Shown here piece after piece: positions 34,351-47,090 of a stretch of 64,000 nt of DNA. Positions within the stretch are counted from its first letter, which is position 1, and the number at the start of each line of letters is the position of its first letter. The notes under the pieces are model-generated. The model searched no databases. It had not been told where the DNA came from and worked only from the letters and a program-made list of their open reading frames with translations. A program made the position numbers and the translations under genes. The stretch is from Hevea brasiliensis (Eukaryota > Streptophyta > Magnoliopsida > Malpighiales > Euphorbiaceae), in assembly GCF_030052815.1 (NCBI RefSeq), contig NC_079499.1:79895183-79959182 (forward strand). The letters run 5' to 3'.

Positions 34351-37300
34351 TGTTAGTTGTAACACCCCTAAGTTCGGTAGTGCGTTCTGCTGCTCCGGTG
34401 ACCAGTGTTGTCCGGACAGCTAGGATGCCTAGAACTACACTTTGACATGAGGGAGGAGACATAAAATAATGAAATACAAGAAAATAAAATACAAGAAAAA
34501 TAAAGGAAAAATAATAGCAAAGAAATGTGATCAAGTTAAGCGAGCCGGGAATCCTAGCGATGGGTGACCGCACCGAGAAGTCACGGCGTGGACCGTTGAC
34601 TAGCCCTGGACTGCGGGGAACCCTGGAAAACATTTTTAGGACTTAAATAGACCCTTATTGAAGAATAAATATCATTAGAAAGATCAAATAAAAATTAAAT
34701 AATTAGTACAAAGAAAAGTGAGAAATCAAAAAACAGACAAAAATCGGTGTTACCGAAAAATCGGGAATGCAACCCGAACAGGGGCATTATGGTCATTTGA
34801 CATCCCAAATTGTCTTTTGACCTAAATGTCCATTAAAAATAAATAATATTACACTTAGAAAATAAAATGAAAAATTAAATTGGGGGTACCTAATACAAAT
34901 AACCAAAAATGGAGTGAAAAATGTGTAAATAACACATTTAGGCTTATTATATGATTAAATGGAGTGAGTGGGCCACTAAAGGAATAAATTAAACACAAAA
35001 TGAGGCTGATGTAAATCCACTATATCCAGTAGCAACTTCATCTTCTTCATTTATCATCCAAGCCGAATTGAAGGAGGAGAGAAAACCTCCATTTCCATTT
35101 TCATGCAAGCTCTATCAACCCCTCCATTTCAACTCCAATCTCTTAGGTTCCTTCATGAAAAATTGTCTACACATCACAAGGAAGGGTTTGATACTAAAAT
35201 CAAGAAGTTTGGTGAAGGTTTAACAAGTCCCAACAATAAGGTAAGTTAGCATTTTTGAAGATTTCTTTGTTAAACTTTGTGTACATGTTATGGGTGTTGG
35301 TTTTGTGAAGGAAATTTTTAAGTTTGAAGAGTTATTGAGATATCCATTTTTGGGAAGCCATGTATTCATGTATTGATGAAGTATTTGTACATATAATTGA
35401 TGAGAATTATGTTGGTTATGGTGATTTAATTTCCTAGTAAAATATTTCATATGTATAAGGTGATTTTTGCACTTGGATGAAAATTGATGATTGTAGGACA
35501 TTTTGGTATTGAGGAAGAATTTCGGCAGCTTGGGGATTCTTAAATAAATGTGTGTGTTCATGAAGGTGGTGGCAGAATATTGACATAGAATTTTGATGGA
35601 TATGTATATAGATTGATATTGTAAAGTGTATGTAAGATTTGTAATGGTTAGGTGTGTATGTGATTGTACTTAGAACTTGTAAATGTAAATTATATTTGGT
35701 GTGTTGAGGATAATTGTAATCTGCCCAAAGTAATGTTAATGTAAAGTGGAATATTTTTTTGGTAATGTACCAAAACAGATTTGGTAGGGAAGTAAACATA
35801 TTTGCAAGGTAAGTGTGTGATTGATGTGTGTTTAAGCAAGGTAACTAAGGGCAGTGTACATTTTAGCCAATAAGTTTAAATGTGTAACCTCAATTGGTAT
35901 GAGACCAATTGGAGGTGGAACTAGGCACAAAATGTGCCAACTTTCATTGAGAAAGCATACCAAAATTCTGCTTGCAAGGTGACCTAAGAAAATGACCAAT
36001 TCGGATTAGGTACAATTAGGACCTGAAAAATGACCAATTGGGCAGCAGTGAGTGTTTAGGCCATAACTCACTCAAAACAGGTCCAATTGACCTGAAAGTT
36101 TAACCATGAATAGCTAAGACCCATACCTACAAGTCTTATGAAGACACCAAAACCCAGAAATGACCATAAGCAAGTCAAACAACTTGCACAAGTTCGGGTC
36201 CAAAAACTGGCCGAACCAAAGTTGACCAAATTGACCTAAAATTGACCTAATTTGATGCCATTTGATCAGCAATAGTATAATGACCATAACTTGGTCTACT
36301 TAACTCAGATTGACCTGAAATTTTGCCCCGCGTGCAATAAGTCATAGATCTACAAGTTTGTAGTTTTGACCGAAACCCGAAAACCGAGGGAACTAGGTCG
36401 TCCGGCTAGGTCAAACTAGTATCCCGGAATCCAGCAAGTTGCATTAAAATGCACTAAACAAGGAAATGAGTTTGGTAAAACGTACCAACCCTAAAATACT
36501 ATCGAATGTGACATATTAGGACACCAAAACCTAATTTACCTAAAACACATCGAGGGTCGATATATTAGGTGATTAAGCAAATAAAGGTATTCAGTGAATA
36601 ATTGAGTTCAGTGAATTACTTATCGAACATTATCGTTAGAGACAGTTTAATGTAGTACTAAAATACTTCAAATTGTGTTTCTCAGTTAATAAGGACTCAG
36701 CAAAAGGGAAAGAAATACTGAGTCAAGACCAGGAGACAAATATCAGAGGTTTGTGCACAATAATTAATTCTTTTGAATTTTTCAATTGGAATAAATTATG
36801 ATTATTTGTATTGTTTTAAATTGTGTTTGTGCACAACTAGTTTTCAACTGATTTTACTCTGAATAATATTTCATATGATTAATTATATGTTATTATTTTA
36901 AATTGTGTTTGTGCACGACATTTATTTCTTTTGAATTTTTCAATTGAAATAAATTATGACGATTTGTACAGTATTGTTTTAAATTGTGGAAATGTGTTTG
37001 AATGGATATTTATTGCTTGAAAAGCATTGTAAATGATTTGATGGATACTATTGATTAAAAAGCACTATAAATGGTTTTTGTGGAAATTAAAGATAATTAT
37101 GAATTGTGTTGCCATTTTGTGAATGAAATTATAACTTTGGAAATTTATTGGATTCTCACTAATCATTTGAATAAAATGTTTGGAATTGATTTTGTGTTCA
37201 CACTTAGCATGACAGTATCATATCATTCCTTCTCCTTTTATGGGGTTGTGATTGTTTATTTTCCTTCTCCATTTATGGAGTCGTGATCGTTTATTTTTCT

Positions 37301-39048
37301 CCCTCTCTGGTTTACTAGTTGAGGTGATCAGATGAGTACTCATTATATAGCTAGCTCCCTTCCTCATTGATTTCGATTAGTGGGGTTGTGATTGCTTTGT
37401 CGTGGTGTACAACGCGGCATTGATCGGAAATTTGTGTCATGGCTTAAGTTGTGAATGAATTGGCAACACTGTATTCTTAACTTATTCGACTAAATTGTGT
37501 TGTTATGCGATTTGATAATCTGTGAAATGAAGTTAAATTCTTATTGACATTTACTGTCTTTCGAATTTAACTGTGTTCTGATTATTGAGATTTATTGTGA
37601 GATTGTGAAATGAATTTAAACTCTTATGGACATATACTGTCTTTTGAATTCAACCATGATCTGACTTACTGAAATTTATTGTGATATTGAGAAATGGAGT
37701 TTAAATTCTGGTTGACAATTATTGTCTTGAATTTAACTATGGTTTTTAAGTATCCACTATTTATATGATTTACGAATTGTGATTTAAATTGTATTTGGTT
37801 AATGTTGTGCACCACAGAGACATTGTCTCAAATGATAGCTTTTATTCTCGTCGCAGTAGATGTATTGCAGAGCAGCAAACAGATTAGGCTGCTAGTACCT
37901 CCAGCGAGAGACTACCGGGTATAATGAGTATACCAGTATTTTGTATTTTGTAATATAATGTATGTTCACTGTATGTACATATTGTTTTTGGTTTTGAGCA
38001 GTTGTAAATAAAAATTGTACATTGAAGTTGTAAAGTAAATTATGAGATATTTTGACTTGTAAAAAATTGTATTATATTTTCTCTATCTCAGCCCTTGAAA
38101 AATTACTGTGAAATTGACTTGAGAACTGTGTTGGGTTGAGAAAAATGTTGAAGCTGAGATTTGGAAATTTATTGAAGTGCTTTTTACAGGTTTTCTGAAG
38201 AACTGTTTTATCCAAAATACAGATGGCATTCTGCCAAAATTTTTACAGAAATTCCAAATAAATCAAATGAGTTAATTGTTTCACTTCAGTTCACCAAAGT
38301 TTTTAACACCTGTAAATAGTGCTCACCACTGTAAAAGAAGTAAGAGAAGTTTTTAAAATCCCTTGTAGTGTATTTAATGGGTTATCAGTAGACGGAGTTG
38401 GTAATTCATTAAGTATACTACGGGATCATGTTATGCCTTACAGAGGGGTAGGGTGTGACAATAGTAGTATGCCTTAGAGCATATCATTTAGTATGTATAT
38501 TGTACATTTTTTATTAATAAAAGGAATTTTCACTTTTTTGTTTACATAATATATTTATGTGTAATAGAAAAGGTCCACTGATATTTTGTTAGAAATTTTA
38601 TTCTTAAGTTGTTAAGAATATGAGTGACAGTATTTCTAGCACAAAATAACGTAAATAGGTTCACAATCGAGGATACTTCACAATAAGGACATGACTTCTC
38701 TAGAAAGATTGTAATCATATTTGTTCCCAAGTTATTTATATGAGATGTAAATAAGATGGACTGGTGAGTCTCATGCCATATAACAAACATGATAGGCATT
38801 TATACATGATAAGTAGGCCGAACCAGTGACACTTATGACAAGCACATGGAGTTTACCCTTGTCAATGCATTTATCATAAATCATATCAGTACATATAATC
38901 TTTAGACCTGAGATAGCACAGTTATCTTGTATATAGGTGGTTTGAGTTTGATACTGCTTTCATACTTGTACTGTGTATGGGTATATGGGCATGTGTTGGC
39001 TGCTGCTAATTATATATGGAGGTAGGTGTTGATCAAGATGGAATCTGT
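34351..39048 (+). repeat. 3' LTR of copia B, split by a solo LTR and truncated
   Basis: The LTR starts TGTTAGT at 34351-34357, is interrupted by the gypsy solo LTR, and resumes at 38461 with ATAGTAGTATGCC. It matches the copia LTR up to GATGGAATCTGTTC at 39048, then changes abruptly to unrelated sequence. About 1.4 kb of the LTR is missing. Confidence 0.85.
34358..38460 (+). mobile_element. Solo LTR of a second gypsy family, ~4.1 kb
   Basis: It starts TGTAACACCCCTAAGTTCGG and ends GGGGTAGGGTGTGACA, with target duplication TTAGT (34353-34357) and ATAGT (38461-38465, one mismatch). The flanks rejoin to the intact copia LTR start. End sequences and a GTGACC...GGACAGCTAG segment resemble the Tekay LTR, but the body differs, so this is a related, distinct family. 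No internal region or protein coding is visible. Confidence 0.85.
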
Positions 39049-40733
39049 TCACACCACCACCTACTAATCCTATCCTTGCATAGCTTTAAATGATGCAGGA
39101 CACATTCACTCAACACTTTAGAGACCTAGAGAATAGCTTTAAGAAGCACATAACAAACTGGATATGCTCCTTAACTAGAGACATTTTAGACTATGATGCT
39201 TAGATTAGGCCACATTATAGATTTTGTATAGGGATAAGCCTAGCTCCAATCTATTTTGTAAAACCTCAGTACATTCCTTAGATATATATGCATACGCTTT
39301 GCTTTATATCCTAATTGTGCTTTATTAATTTTTATAACTTGCATATTATATTATACTACCATTGAGGATAATGTCAAGTGTGAGTTTGGGGGCATGTATG
39401 CAATTTCTTACAATTTTTCACATTTTAGTTGATTTTTACATTTGCATTACATTTCATATCTTATTATATTTGTGTATCAAAATTCCAAAACGTTTCAAAT
39501 TTTTCAAAAATTTGACAAACTTTCCTTAGAACTATGACTAAAACTTCAATTAGCAAACAATTGTTCTCTCATAGGTTAATAGATTTAATGTACCGAATAG
39601 GCTAAAAGCTTTAATGACTTATTTGTGAAAAATCTATCTTCTAAGTGGAGCAAAGCTAATTCAAACCAGTTCATAATTATTATTTTATTGCATCAAATTT
39701 GCAAAGCTAGGAGAAACTTCTTGGAATATGAATAGGTTAGGCATGCCTCACCAACCCTAGAACAAATTTCTTAAATCTATTGAGGTGAAATCCTAGCATG
39801 CACTAACAAAAGAGATGATTTAGGGATTCACTATAATTAGCCTCATTAAAAGCCTTAGCCAACCTTATTGTAAAATTATCCATTGTACCCAATTTGAGTC
39901 TACATTCTTATCCTTATATGTTAGTTACTAACTCATAATAATAACCTAGCCCTTTGCCTAAACACCTATCCTATTCCTATGAGAAGAGTCAAAATATAAA
40001 GTGAAAGACACATTAGATACATATAGAGATGAGGAAGGAGTAAATGTAAACTTGACACAAGTATGCTATAAAAAAAAAGGAAGAAAAAGTGCACTTCCAA
40101 ACTAAGAAAAAGAATGATTTTGGTAGTAAGCTCCAAAATGGGACAAAAAGGCATAAACAAAAGTCAAATTATGTGTAAAAGTCCCTATTAAAACACCAAA
40201 AAGAATGTACACTTGGGACTAAGTTTCAAAATTGTAAAATGGCTCATTTTCTTCATTTACAAAGAGGAAAATCAAAAACTTAGTTCACATTTACTTTCTA
40301 CAAATTGTTTCTTCTCATATTTTGCATTCTTTGAGTTCTTTTTCAATGGTAGCCACATTTATTACCCTTTAGCCCCATTACAACCTTATAAAAGACCTTT
40401 TGATCTTTTAAAAATTATATGCTACATTAGTGGAGATAGAAAATTGAGATATGCCTATAGGGTTGGGAACATAATCCATTCCATATTAATCATCCATGAT
40501 ATAGGCAGATTAAGTAAGTGATTGTTTCTTGAATCTATCTTAGTGAGAAAATTTCCTTGTGACTTATTAATAGTGTTATAATTGGAATAATAGGTTAACA
40601 TTTCATAAGGGAGAAGGATTTCTAATAAATAATCATTAATTCTTTCTAATAATTAATTCTTTTATAATTGGAATGTGAATGTTGAAAGTTCAATTGTGTA
40701 TAAATTGAATTCTTAGTTATAATTCTAGGAAAA
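39049..40733 (+). mobile_element. Fragment of older LTR element X (Athila-like), left part
   Basis: This is A/T-rich with no recognisable protein. GAGGATAATGTCAAGTGTGA followed by GTTTGGGGGCATG (about 39365-39397) resembles the segment after integrase in Athila-like elements (family knowledge, from memory). About 39620-40530 is inverted relative to 63068-64000. It continues at 51838 after the Tekay insertion, as the GAAAA duplication shows. Confidence 0.5.
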
Positions 40734-43700
40734 TGTAACACCCTCCCGGTAGCAATTCCGTACATTCTACTGTTCTGGTGACCGGTGTCGGTCCAGACAG
40801 CTAGAACGTTCGGAAAAATATTTAAACTAAAGTGAGGAACCAAAATTAACTCAAATACTAATAAGAAAAATTTAGTAAAAATTTTAGAAATAAAATACAA
40901 CCAAGTTAAACGAGCCGGTGCCCTAGCGAGGGGTAACCCAGAGGGAAGTTGCGGTTCTCGCAACTAGAAGCCCTAGACCCGAGGGAAAAATTATAAAATA
41001 ATTTTTGAGACTCCAGAGAAGGGTTATTGAGGTTCCCATGGCATTAGAATGCCAAGAAAATACTTAGAAAAATTTTTCAATCGGTACAGACAATTTTGAC
41101 CCGTTAAGCCAAACGGAGGGCATTTTGGTCATTTCGCCTTCAGAGGTGATTTTTGGCCGACTTGTCCAGTTGAGTAAATAATTAATATGACATAAAATAT
41201 GAATAAACATTACTAGAAATAAAATTGAAAATGAGTAGTGAAGAAAAGAAAAGAAAATGAGGAAAAGGCTTATTTATGACATCATGGTGATGTCATTAAG
41301 AAAACTATAACCAATCACAATTAAGTAACCATTTGACTAACTAATAAAAGAGATAATTGAGACCAAGAAATAAAAAAAAACCAGCAGCCACCTCTTTCCC
41401 CAAACCAGCCGAAACCCTTGCCCATTCTTCCTCCCTCCATTGTTGCTCAAATTGAGCTTGAAATCTCCCAACATCCAACCATAAAATCCTAAGTCACCTT
41501 CACTAAAATTAATCTACACATCCTAAGGAAGCTCTAGGCAGCCACAAAGAGGAGAAATTCTAAGGAAAATACAAGTCCAAGAAGTGCCACTTAAAGGTTA
41601 GTGCATATACACACCTAAAGCTCTTTATTTCTATGCTAAGGGACTTAAAATAAGTAAGGAAATGTAACTAAAATGAAAAAAAAATTATGTGTATGGATGC
41701 CATGCATTTCGGCAGCCCTATTGAAGGAATAGAAATGGAGTGTTTGATGGACTTAGAGTGAACTAGAGCTTATGTTTAAAGTGTATACATATATATAGAG
41801 AGAATGAAAGAGTTAATTAGGGAAATTGTGAAAACTTTGAAATTTAGCTAGGGTTTAGGAATGAAAATTTGACTTGGCTTATGAAATGGTTAAAGAACAT
41901 TTTAATGGTCAATTAGTGACCATTTGAGGTATGTTGACCATAAATTGGACTGAAAAATGGCATGGCAAAGTGGAATGGTAGGCTGCCTAAAGACAGCAGC
42001 ATGATGGCTGAGATTCCAGCCCACTTACACAGCCATAACTTTGGCTGTGTAGGTCCAATTGGTGTTTGGCCAATTGGACATGAAACTAGGCTTATAATGG
42101 CACATTTTTGCTGAAGAAACCATGCCCAAAAGACCAAAGCAAGTGGACCAAAAGTTGGCCCCAATCCGGACACCCTGCAACAGCACCTGCAAAAATGACC
42201 AAATGAACAGTAACTGTTCATTTGGCCATAATTCACTGTAGATTTGGTCAATTGACCTGACATTTTTACAGCAACAAGTTAAGACATAGACAAACAACTT
42301 TCATGAAGGAACCTACCCCAAATTATGACCAGAACCAATTAAAAAATGCAATCACAATCACTGTTCATGTTACTGTAGATTTGGTAATTCTGCAGTTTTA
42401 CAAATCCGGCCCGCTGTGGTTTTTGGACCATATCTGGAGCTAAAAAACTCAAAATGGAGTGATTCAAAAAAGCAAATTCAACTAAACAAAATAAGGAACA
42501 ACTTTCATGTTTGCCATTTCTTCAAATTCCCACTGTAACAGTGCTTAATGGAACAGTAAACTTAGGCTTCAAAAACTGAAATTTCTGCCCTCTTAATTTT
42601 AAGTTAGAAATGGTAATGGTGACCAATTCCAACAAGTTTTAAATGCAAAATGTGGTATGTTGGGAGTGCCAAAACCAATGTACCTAATTTCTACCTAAAA
42701 GTCAACATTTTAGTTGACCAAAGAGGTGAATAGTGACACCGAAACTTGAAATTCAAAGATTGAAGAATTCTAAAGTATAAAATGCCCTAATATACCTAAG
42801 AAGATTGGTTTGGATAGTTTGGCATGCCAATAGGGTTCAGTTAGCAGTACTGCACATGGCAATATGCCATTCTGTGATTTTATGGCTTTTAGCCATTCTG
42901 ACCTTGTATTGAGCTTTGGCCTTGTGCCTGATGTTATCACAGCTTGTTAGCTGTTCTGTTGCACACCGGGAGATGCATATGTGACCGATGGTGTGACGGC
43001 CCGAGGTACTTGATACCCAGTGCCAGTTTATCCGTTATCCAGTCCAGTCATCTAGTGTAGGTTACTTGGGCAACCAAATGAATGAAAGTGGACAAAGATA
43101 ATGAAACAATGGATACACCAATACCAAACAAAGAAATCATACACATTCTATACATATTTATTTTCTGCTATTTTCTTTTATTATACTATTGCACCACTAA
43201 GCATTATTGCTTAGCGCGTTGCTTTTGCCATGCGTAGGTACTAGAGATACAGATCGTGAGCCCAGTAGGCTGCAGACTGGGTGAGTATGTCCGGCAGTTC
43301 TGCACAGTGTCTGTGTCACCTCAACTTCTGCAATGCATTGGTAGGATACTAGGTGTCATTTTGATATTTTGTAGCTAATTTTTACTTTCTCATTTGTATT
43401 TGAACTTATGTAATGTATTATGATGTTCATGTAAATAATGAAAGTTATGGCTATGAATGCAAAATTTGAGCATTTATTTATTGTTTGTATATGAGAAATG
43501 GATGTTTGAGAAATGAAAAGGTTATTGAGAACTGAAATTGAGAAATGTTGTGGAGATCTTGATATTAAGACTTTGATGATGAATTGAAGTTGGGGTTGTT
43601 TGGAAATTATTTGGAAGTGTTTTTAACAGGTTCTGAAGAACTGTTTTCTCCATTTTTAGCTGATACTCTGCCGGATTTTCTTTAAAATTTTCGGAACCTC

Positions 43701-43858
43701 AAATAAATTATGATTTCAATAAATGACTTAAATGAGTTATCTTTCACAAATTATATTCAAAAACATGATATAAATTAATTAAGGTATATTAGAGTGTGCC
43801 GGTACACCGTGTGGCATTACTTACTCGGGTATACTGTACACGGGTAAGGGATGTCACA
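40734..43858 (+). repeat. 5' LTR of the Tekay-type element
   Basis: It starts TGTAACACCCTCCCGGTAGC and ends GGGTAAGGGATGTCACA. It contains a palindrome cluster (42027-42257) and an antisense Cys-rich open frame (41913-42263). A TATATATAGAGAG stretch near 41790 is a weak TATA candidate. Confidence 0.95.
42027..42257. promoter_or_regulatory. Cluster of perfect palindromes/hairpins in the Tekay LTR
   Basis: Perfect inverted repeats: ACACAGCCA/TGGCTGTGT (42027-42050), GTCCAATTGG/CCAATTGGAC (42053-42079), CCAAATGAACAGT/ACTGTTCATTTGG with one-base spacer (42199-42225) and the 12-bp palindrome GGTCAATTGACC (42246-42257). The last is two head-to-head TTGACC (W-box-type) motifs. The latter three are recognisable in the other LTRs at 50031-50235 and 26348-26552. 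Confidence 0.6.
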
Positions 43859-43863
43859 TTTAG

Positions 43864-43881
43864 TGGTATCAGAGCACGGTT
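43864..43881 (+). other. Primer binding site of the Tekay element (tRNA-iMet)
   Basis: TGGTATCAGAGCACGGTT begins five bases after the 5' LTR; TGGTATCAGAGC is the canonical initiator tRNA-Met complement. Confidence 0.93.
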
Positions 43882-43980
43882 TAGGCGTTTCTGGGCCTAG
43901 ATTGAGTCCATACCATGCATTGCATTTGTAAGAGTTGAGGTGACCCTAATGCAGATCTGTTTGTCTTTGTTAAATAGGAT

Positions 43981-45250
43981 ATGGACCCTTCATCTCAAAG
44001 AGCAGTCGAGGAGGAAGTGGAGAGTCATGCTCCACCTGCAGCAGCTGAGACTGGGGGCATGGGAGAACCTGCTCCGCCAGCTCAAGCAGAACCTGCTCAG
44101 CCTCCACAGGCCATATTCTAGCAAATGGCCGATTTCTTTAGACAAATGGCCGGAGTAATGCCAGCACCACCACCACCACCACCAGCTCCACAGCAGAAAT
44201 CACACCTGGAAAGGCTAAGAAAGTTTGGAGCAGTACACTTTTTCGGCAAGAGAGAAGATGACTCTGTTGCAGCCAAGAATTGGTTGAACAGAATGGGCAG
44301 AGTTCTAAAACAACTCCACTGCACCCCAGAGCAAAACCTAGAGGCTGCCATATCTTTGTTGCAAGATGATGCCTACGAATGGTGGGACACGGTATCCAGT
44401 GAAGTGCAGCTAGAAGCTATAACTTGGGACTTCTTTCTCTCAGAATTCAAGAAGAAATATGTGGGTACTGTATACCTGGAAGAGAGAAGAAGAGAGTTTA
44501 TTAACCTGAGGCAGAGACAGCTGTCAGTGGCCGAGTATGAAAAGGAATTTTTCCGATTGAGCCGCTATGGAAGGGAGATAGTCCCTAATGAAGCTGAAAG
44601 ATGTAAGAGATTTGAAGAGGGACTAAATGATAACATCAAGATCCAGCTCACTGCCTTGGGAATCACAGAATTTAGCAAGTTAGTGGAAGCTGCAATAAGG
44701 GTTGAAAAAGTGAGAATCAGTGAGCAGACCAGAAGGGATAGACAGCAGAAAAGGGGCCCGGGTCAGTCTAGCTCATCTCCTGCACCTGGGAAGAAGTTCA
44801 GAGGTCCATCTGCACAGAGTTCGGGTCAGCTACAAGGTCAAGGTCAGGGTCAGTTTCAGGGGCCCAGGCCACAGTTCACCCCTAGGAGAGGTCAGTCCAC
44901 ACCATCAGTGGGCATCTCTCCAGGGATGGGGTTCAGGGGACCAGCCCCAACATCGTCTGCATGTCCGCATTGCCTGAAATGGCACAAGGGGGAATGTTGG
45001 AGAGTAACCGGTGCCTGCTTGAGATGTGGGTCGACATAGCATCTATTGAGAAACTGTCCATGCAGAACTACTACAGCTGCTCCAACACAAGCGCATGCAC
45101 TGCTCCGCACTACGAGGGGTAGAAAATCTGCAAACTGAGGTCAGAGGACCATCACAAAGGCCTGCATCTGAGCCAGCAGAGAGGCCTGACAGCAGACCAC
45201 CTACAAGAGCTTATGCTATTAGAGCTCAGGAGGAGCAAGATGCCCTGACG
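43981..45250 (+). pseudogene. Tekay gag with three reading interruptions
   Basis: The ATG at 43981 (MDPSSQRAVEEEVESHAPPA) is in frame with the main ORF; a TAG at 44119-44121 (codon 47) interrupts it before MADFFRQMAG. The gag core reads FFGKREDDSVAAKNWLNRMG to LLQDDAYEWWD (about 44240-44390) and WDFFLSEFKKKYVG. A Gln/Gly-rich linker precedes a zinc knuckle, CLRCGST then a TAG (45037-45039), then HLLRNC, so the stop falls inside the CCHC box. Frameshifts follow near 45125 and 45245 before protease. Gag would bind and package the RNA. Confidence 0.9.
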
Positions 45251-45780
45251 TCATCGTGAATGCGTTCTCCTCTACAATACACCTGTGCATGCATTGGTGG
45301 ATCCAGGATCCACTCATTCCTACATTTGCATCAACCTACCCGTAGAAAGGGGGATACTAGTAGGGGAGAGTGACCAAGACATTCTGGTCACAAATCCATT
45401 GGGCCACAGTGTAGTGGTGAACAAAGTATACAAGGGTTGCCCGTTAAGGATTCAGGGGTATGAATTCTTGGCAGACTTGATTGAGTTGCCCTTCCACGAG
45501 TTTGACGTGATTTTGGGAATGGACTAGTTGTCACGTCATCAGGCAATAGTTGATTGCAAATTGAAGAGAATTTTTTTGAAAACTTCTGAAGGTAATGAGA
45601 TCCCAGTTGTGGGGGAAAGGACAGATTTCTTGTCGAATGTCATCTCAGCCACAGTTGCAAGAAGAATGATGAGAAAAGGCTGTGAAGCCTACCTAGCACA
45701 TGTGGTGGATACTAGGCAGGCTAAGCCAAACCTGAGTGACATACCCACAGTAAAAGACTTTCCAGATGTGTTTCCTGAAG
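45251..45780 (+). pseudogene. Tekay aspartic protease domain
   Basis: HALVDPGSTHSYICINLPVE (about 45288-45347) contains the catalytic D in the D-P-G-S form of chromovirus proteases. FHEFDVILGMD is followed by a TAG at 45525-45527 where the family has Trp, then LSRHQAIVDC. It would cleave Gag-Pol. Confidence 0.9.
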
Positions 45781-47090
45781 AATTGCCTGGTTTGCCACCA
45801 GAAAGGGAAGTTGAATTTACTATTGAGACACTGCCGGGTACAGCACCCATTTCCATTGCTCCTTATAGGATGGCACCCACTGAATTGAAGGAGTTGAAAA
45901 CTCTGTTGCAAGAGTTGCTTGATAAGGGGTTCATACGCCTGATGTGTCACCATGGGGAGCTCCAGTGCTGTTTGTGAAAAAGAAGGATGGGACTTTGAGG
46001 CTATGTATCGATTACCGGCAGTTGAATAAAGTGACTATGAAGAACAAATATCCGTTGCCTAGAATTGATGATCTGTTTGATCAGTTGAAGGGAGCAGGAG
46101 TATTTTCTAAGATTGATCTCAGATCAGGGTATCATCAGTTGAGGGTGAAGGATGTAGATGTGCTCAAGACTGCATTCAGGACCCGGTATGGGCATTATGA
46201 GTTTCTAGTGATGCCCTTTGGCCTAACAAATGCACCAGCAGCATTCATGGACCTTATGAACCTTATCTTCCATCCATACCTAGATCGGTTCGTAGTGGTC
46301 TTTATTGATGATATTTTGGTGTATTCCAAGACCAGGGAAGTACATGATGAGCATTTAAAGATTGTTCTGCAAACCCTGAAAGAAAAGAAGCTGTATGCTA
46401 AGTTGTCCAAGTGTGACTTTTGGTTGAATGAGATTGCATTCCTTGGAGACATAGTGTCAGCTGATGGGATTAGGGTGGATCCCAAGAAAACAGAAGCAGT
46501 GATGGAATGGAAGCCTCCTAAACACAATCGAGGTCGAAGCTTCTTGGGGCTAGCCGGGTATTACGTAAGATTTGTGAAGGGATTTTCTTTAATAGCCGCT
46601 CCAATGACCAAGTTGTTACACAAGAATGTTAGATTTGACCGAATGACAAGTGTCGGACCAGCTTTTGAGAAGTTGAAGGCTATGTTGACAGAGGCACCGC
46701 AGCAACACACCAGGTCGTGAAAGGACTTCGTGGTCTACAGTGATGCTTCTCATAATGGGTTAGGGTGTGTATTGATGCAAGAGGGGAAGGTGGTCGCTTA
46801 TGCTTCTAGGCAGCTGAGGCCACATGAACAGAATTACCCTACCCATGATCTAGAGCTTGCAGCAATTATCTTCGCACTGAAGATATGGAGGCATTACTTG
46901 TTTGGTGAAAAGTGCTACATTTACACAGACCACAAAAGTCTGAAATATTTGCCAACTCAGAGGGAGCTCAACCTTAGACAGAGGCGATGGATTGAGTTCC
47001 TAAAGGACTATGATTGTGTAATTGACTATCATCCTGGGAAGGCAAATGTAGTTGCTGATGTTTTAAGCAGAAAATCCATGACAGCTTTGA
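45781..47090 (+). pseudogene. Tekay reverse transcriptase and RNase H
   Basis: The RT N-terminus ([20 protein letters not shown]) is in one frame; a small indel at about 45938-45944 shifts it into the frame of [58 protein letters not shown] and the catalytic FIDD (46301-46312, followed by ILVYSK) follow. A TGA at 46718-46720 separates RT from RNase H, which has [41 protein letters not shown] and LSRK. All catalytic acidic residues appear present. Confidence 0.93.

Noticed and set aside
35220..35799. Overlapping minus-strand ORFs of about 113-121 codons in the 4.1-kb solo LTR
   Set aside because: Low-complexity His/Asn/Tyr-rich A/T sequence, overlapping in two frames, with no second copy in the window to test conservation.
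34351..38465. Full-length gypsy element between the two halves of the copia B LTR
   Set aside because: No PBS, gag or pol is visible and there is one TG...CA unit with near-matching TSDs, so it is a solo LTR.
43864..43881. tRNA-like match to initiator Met
   Set aside because: Only the 3'-end complement is present; it is a primer binding site, as at 29609 and 60322.
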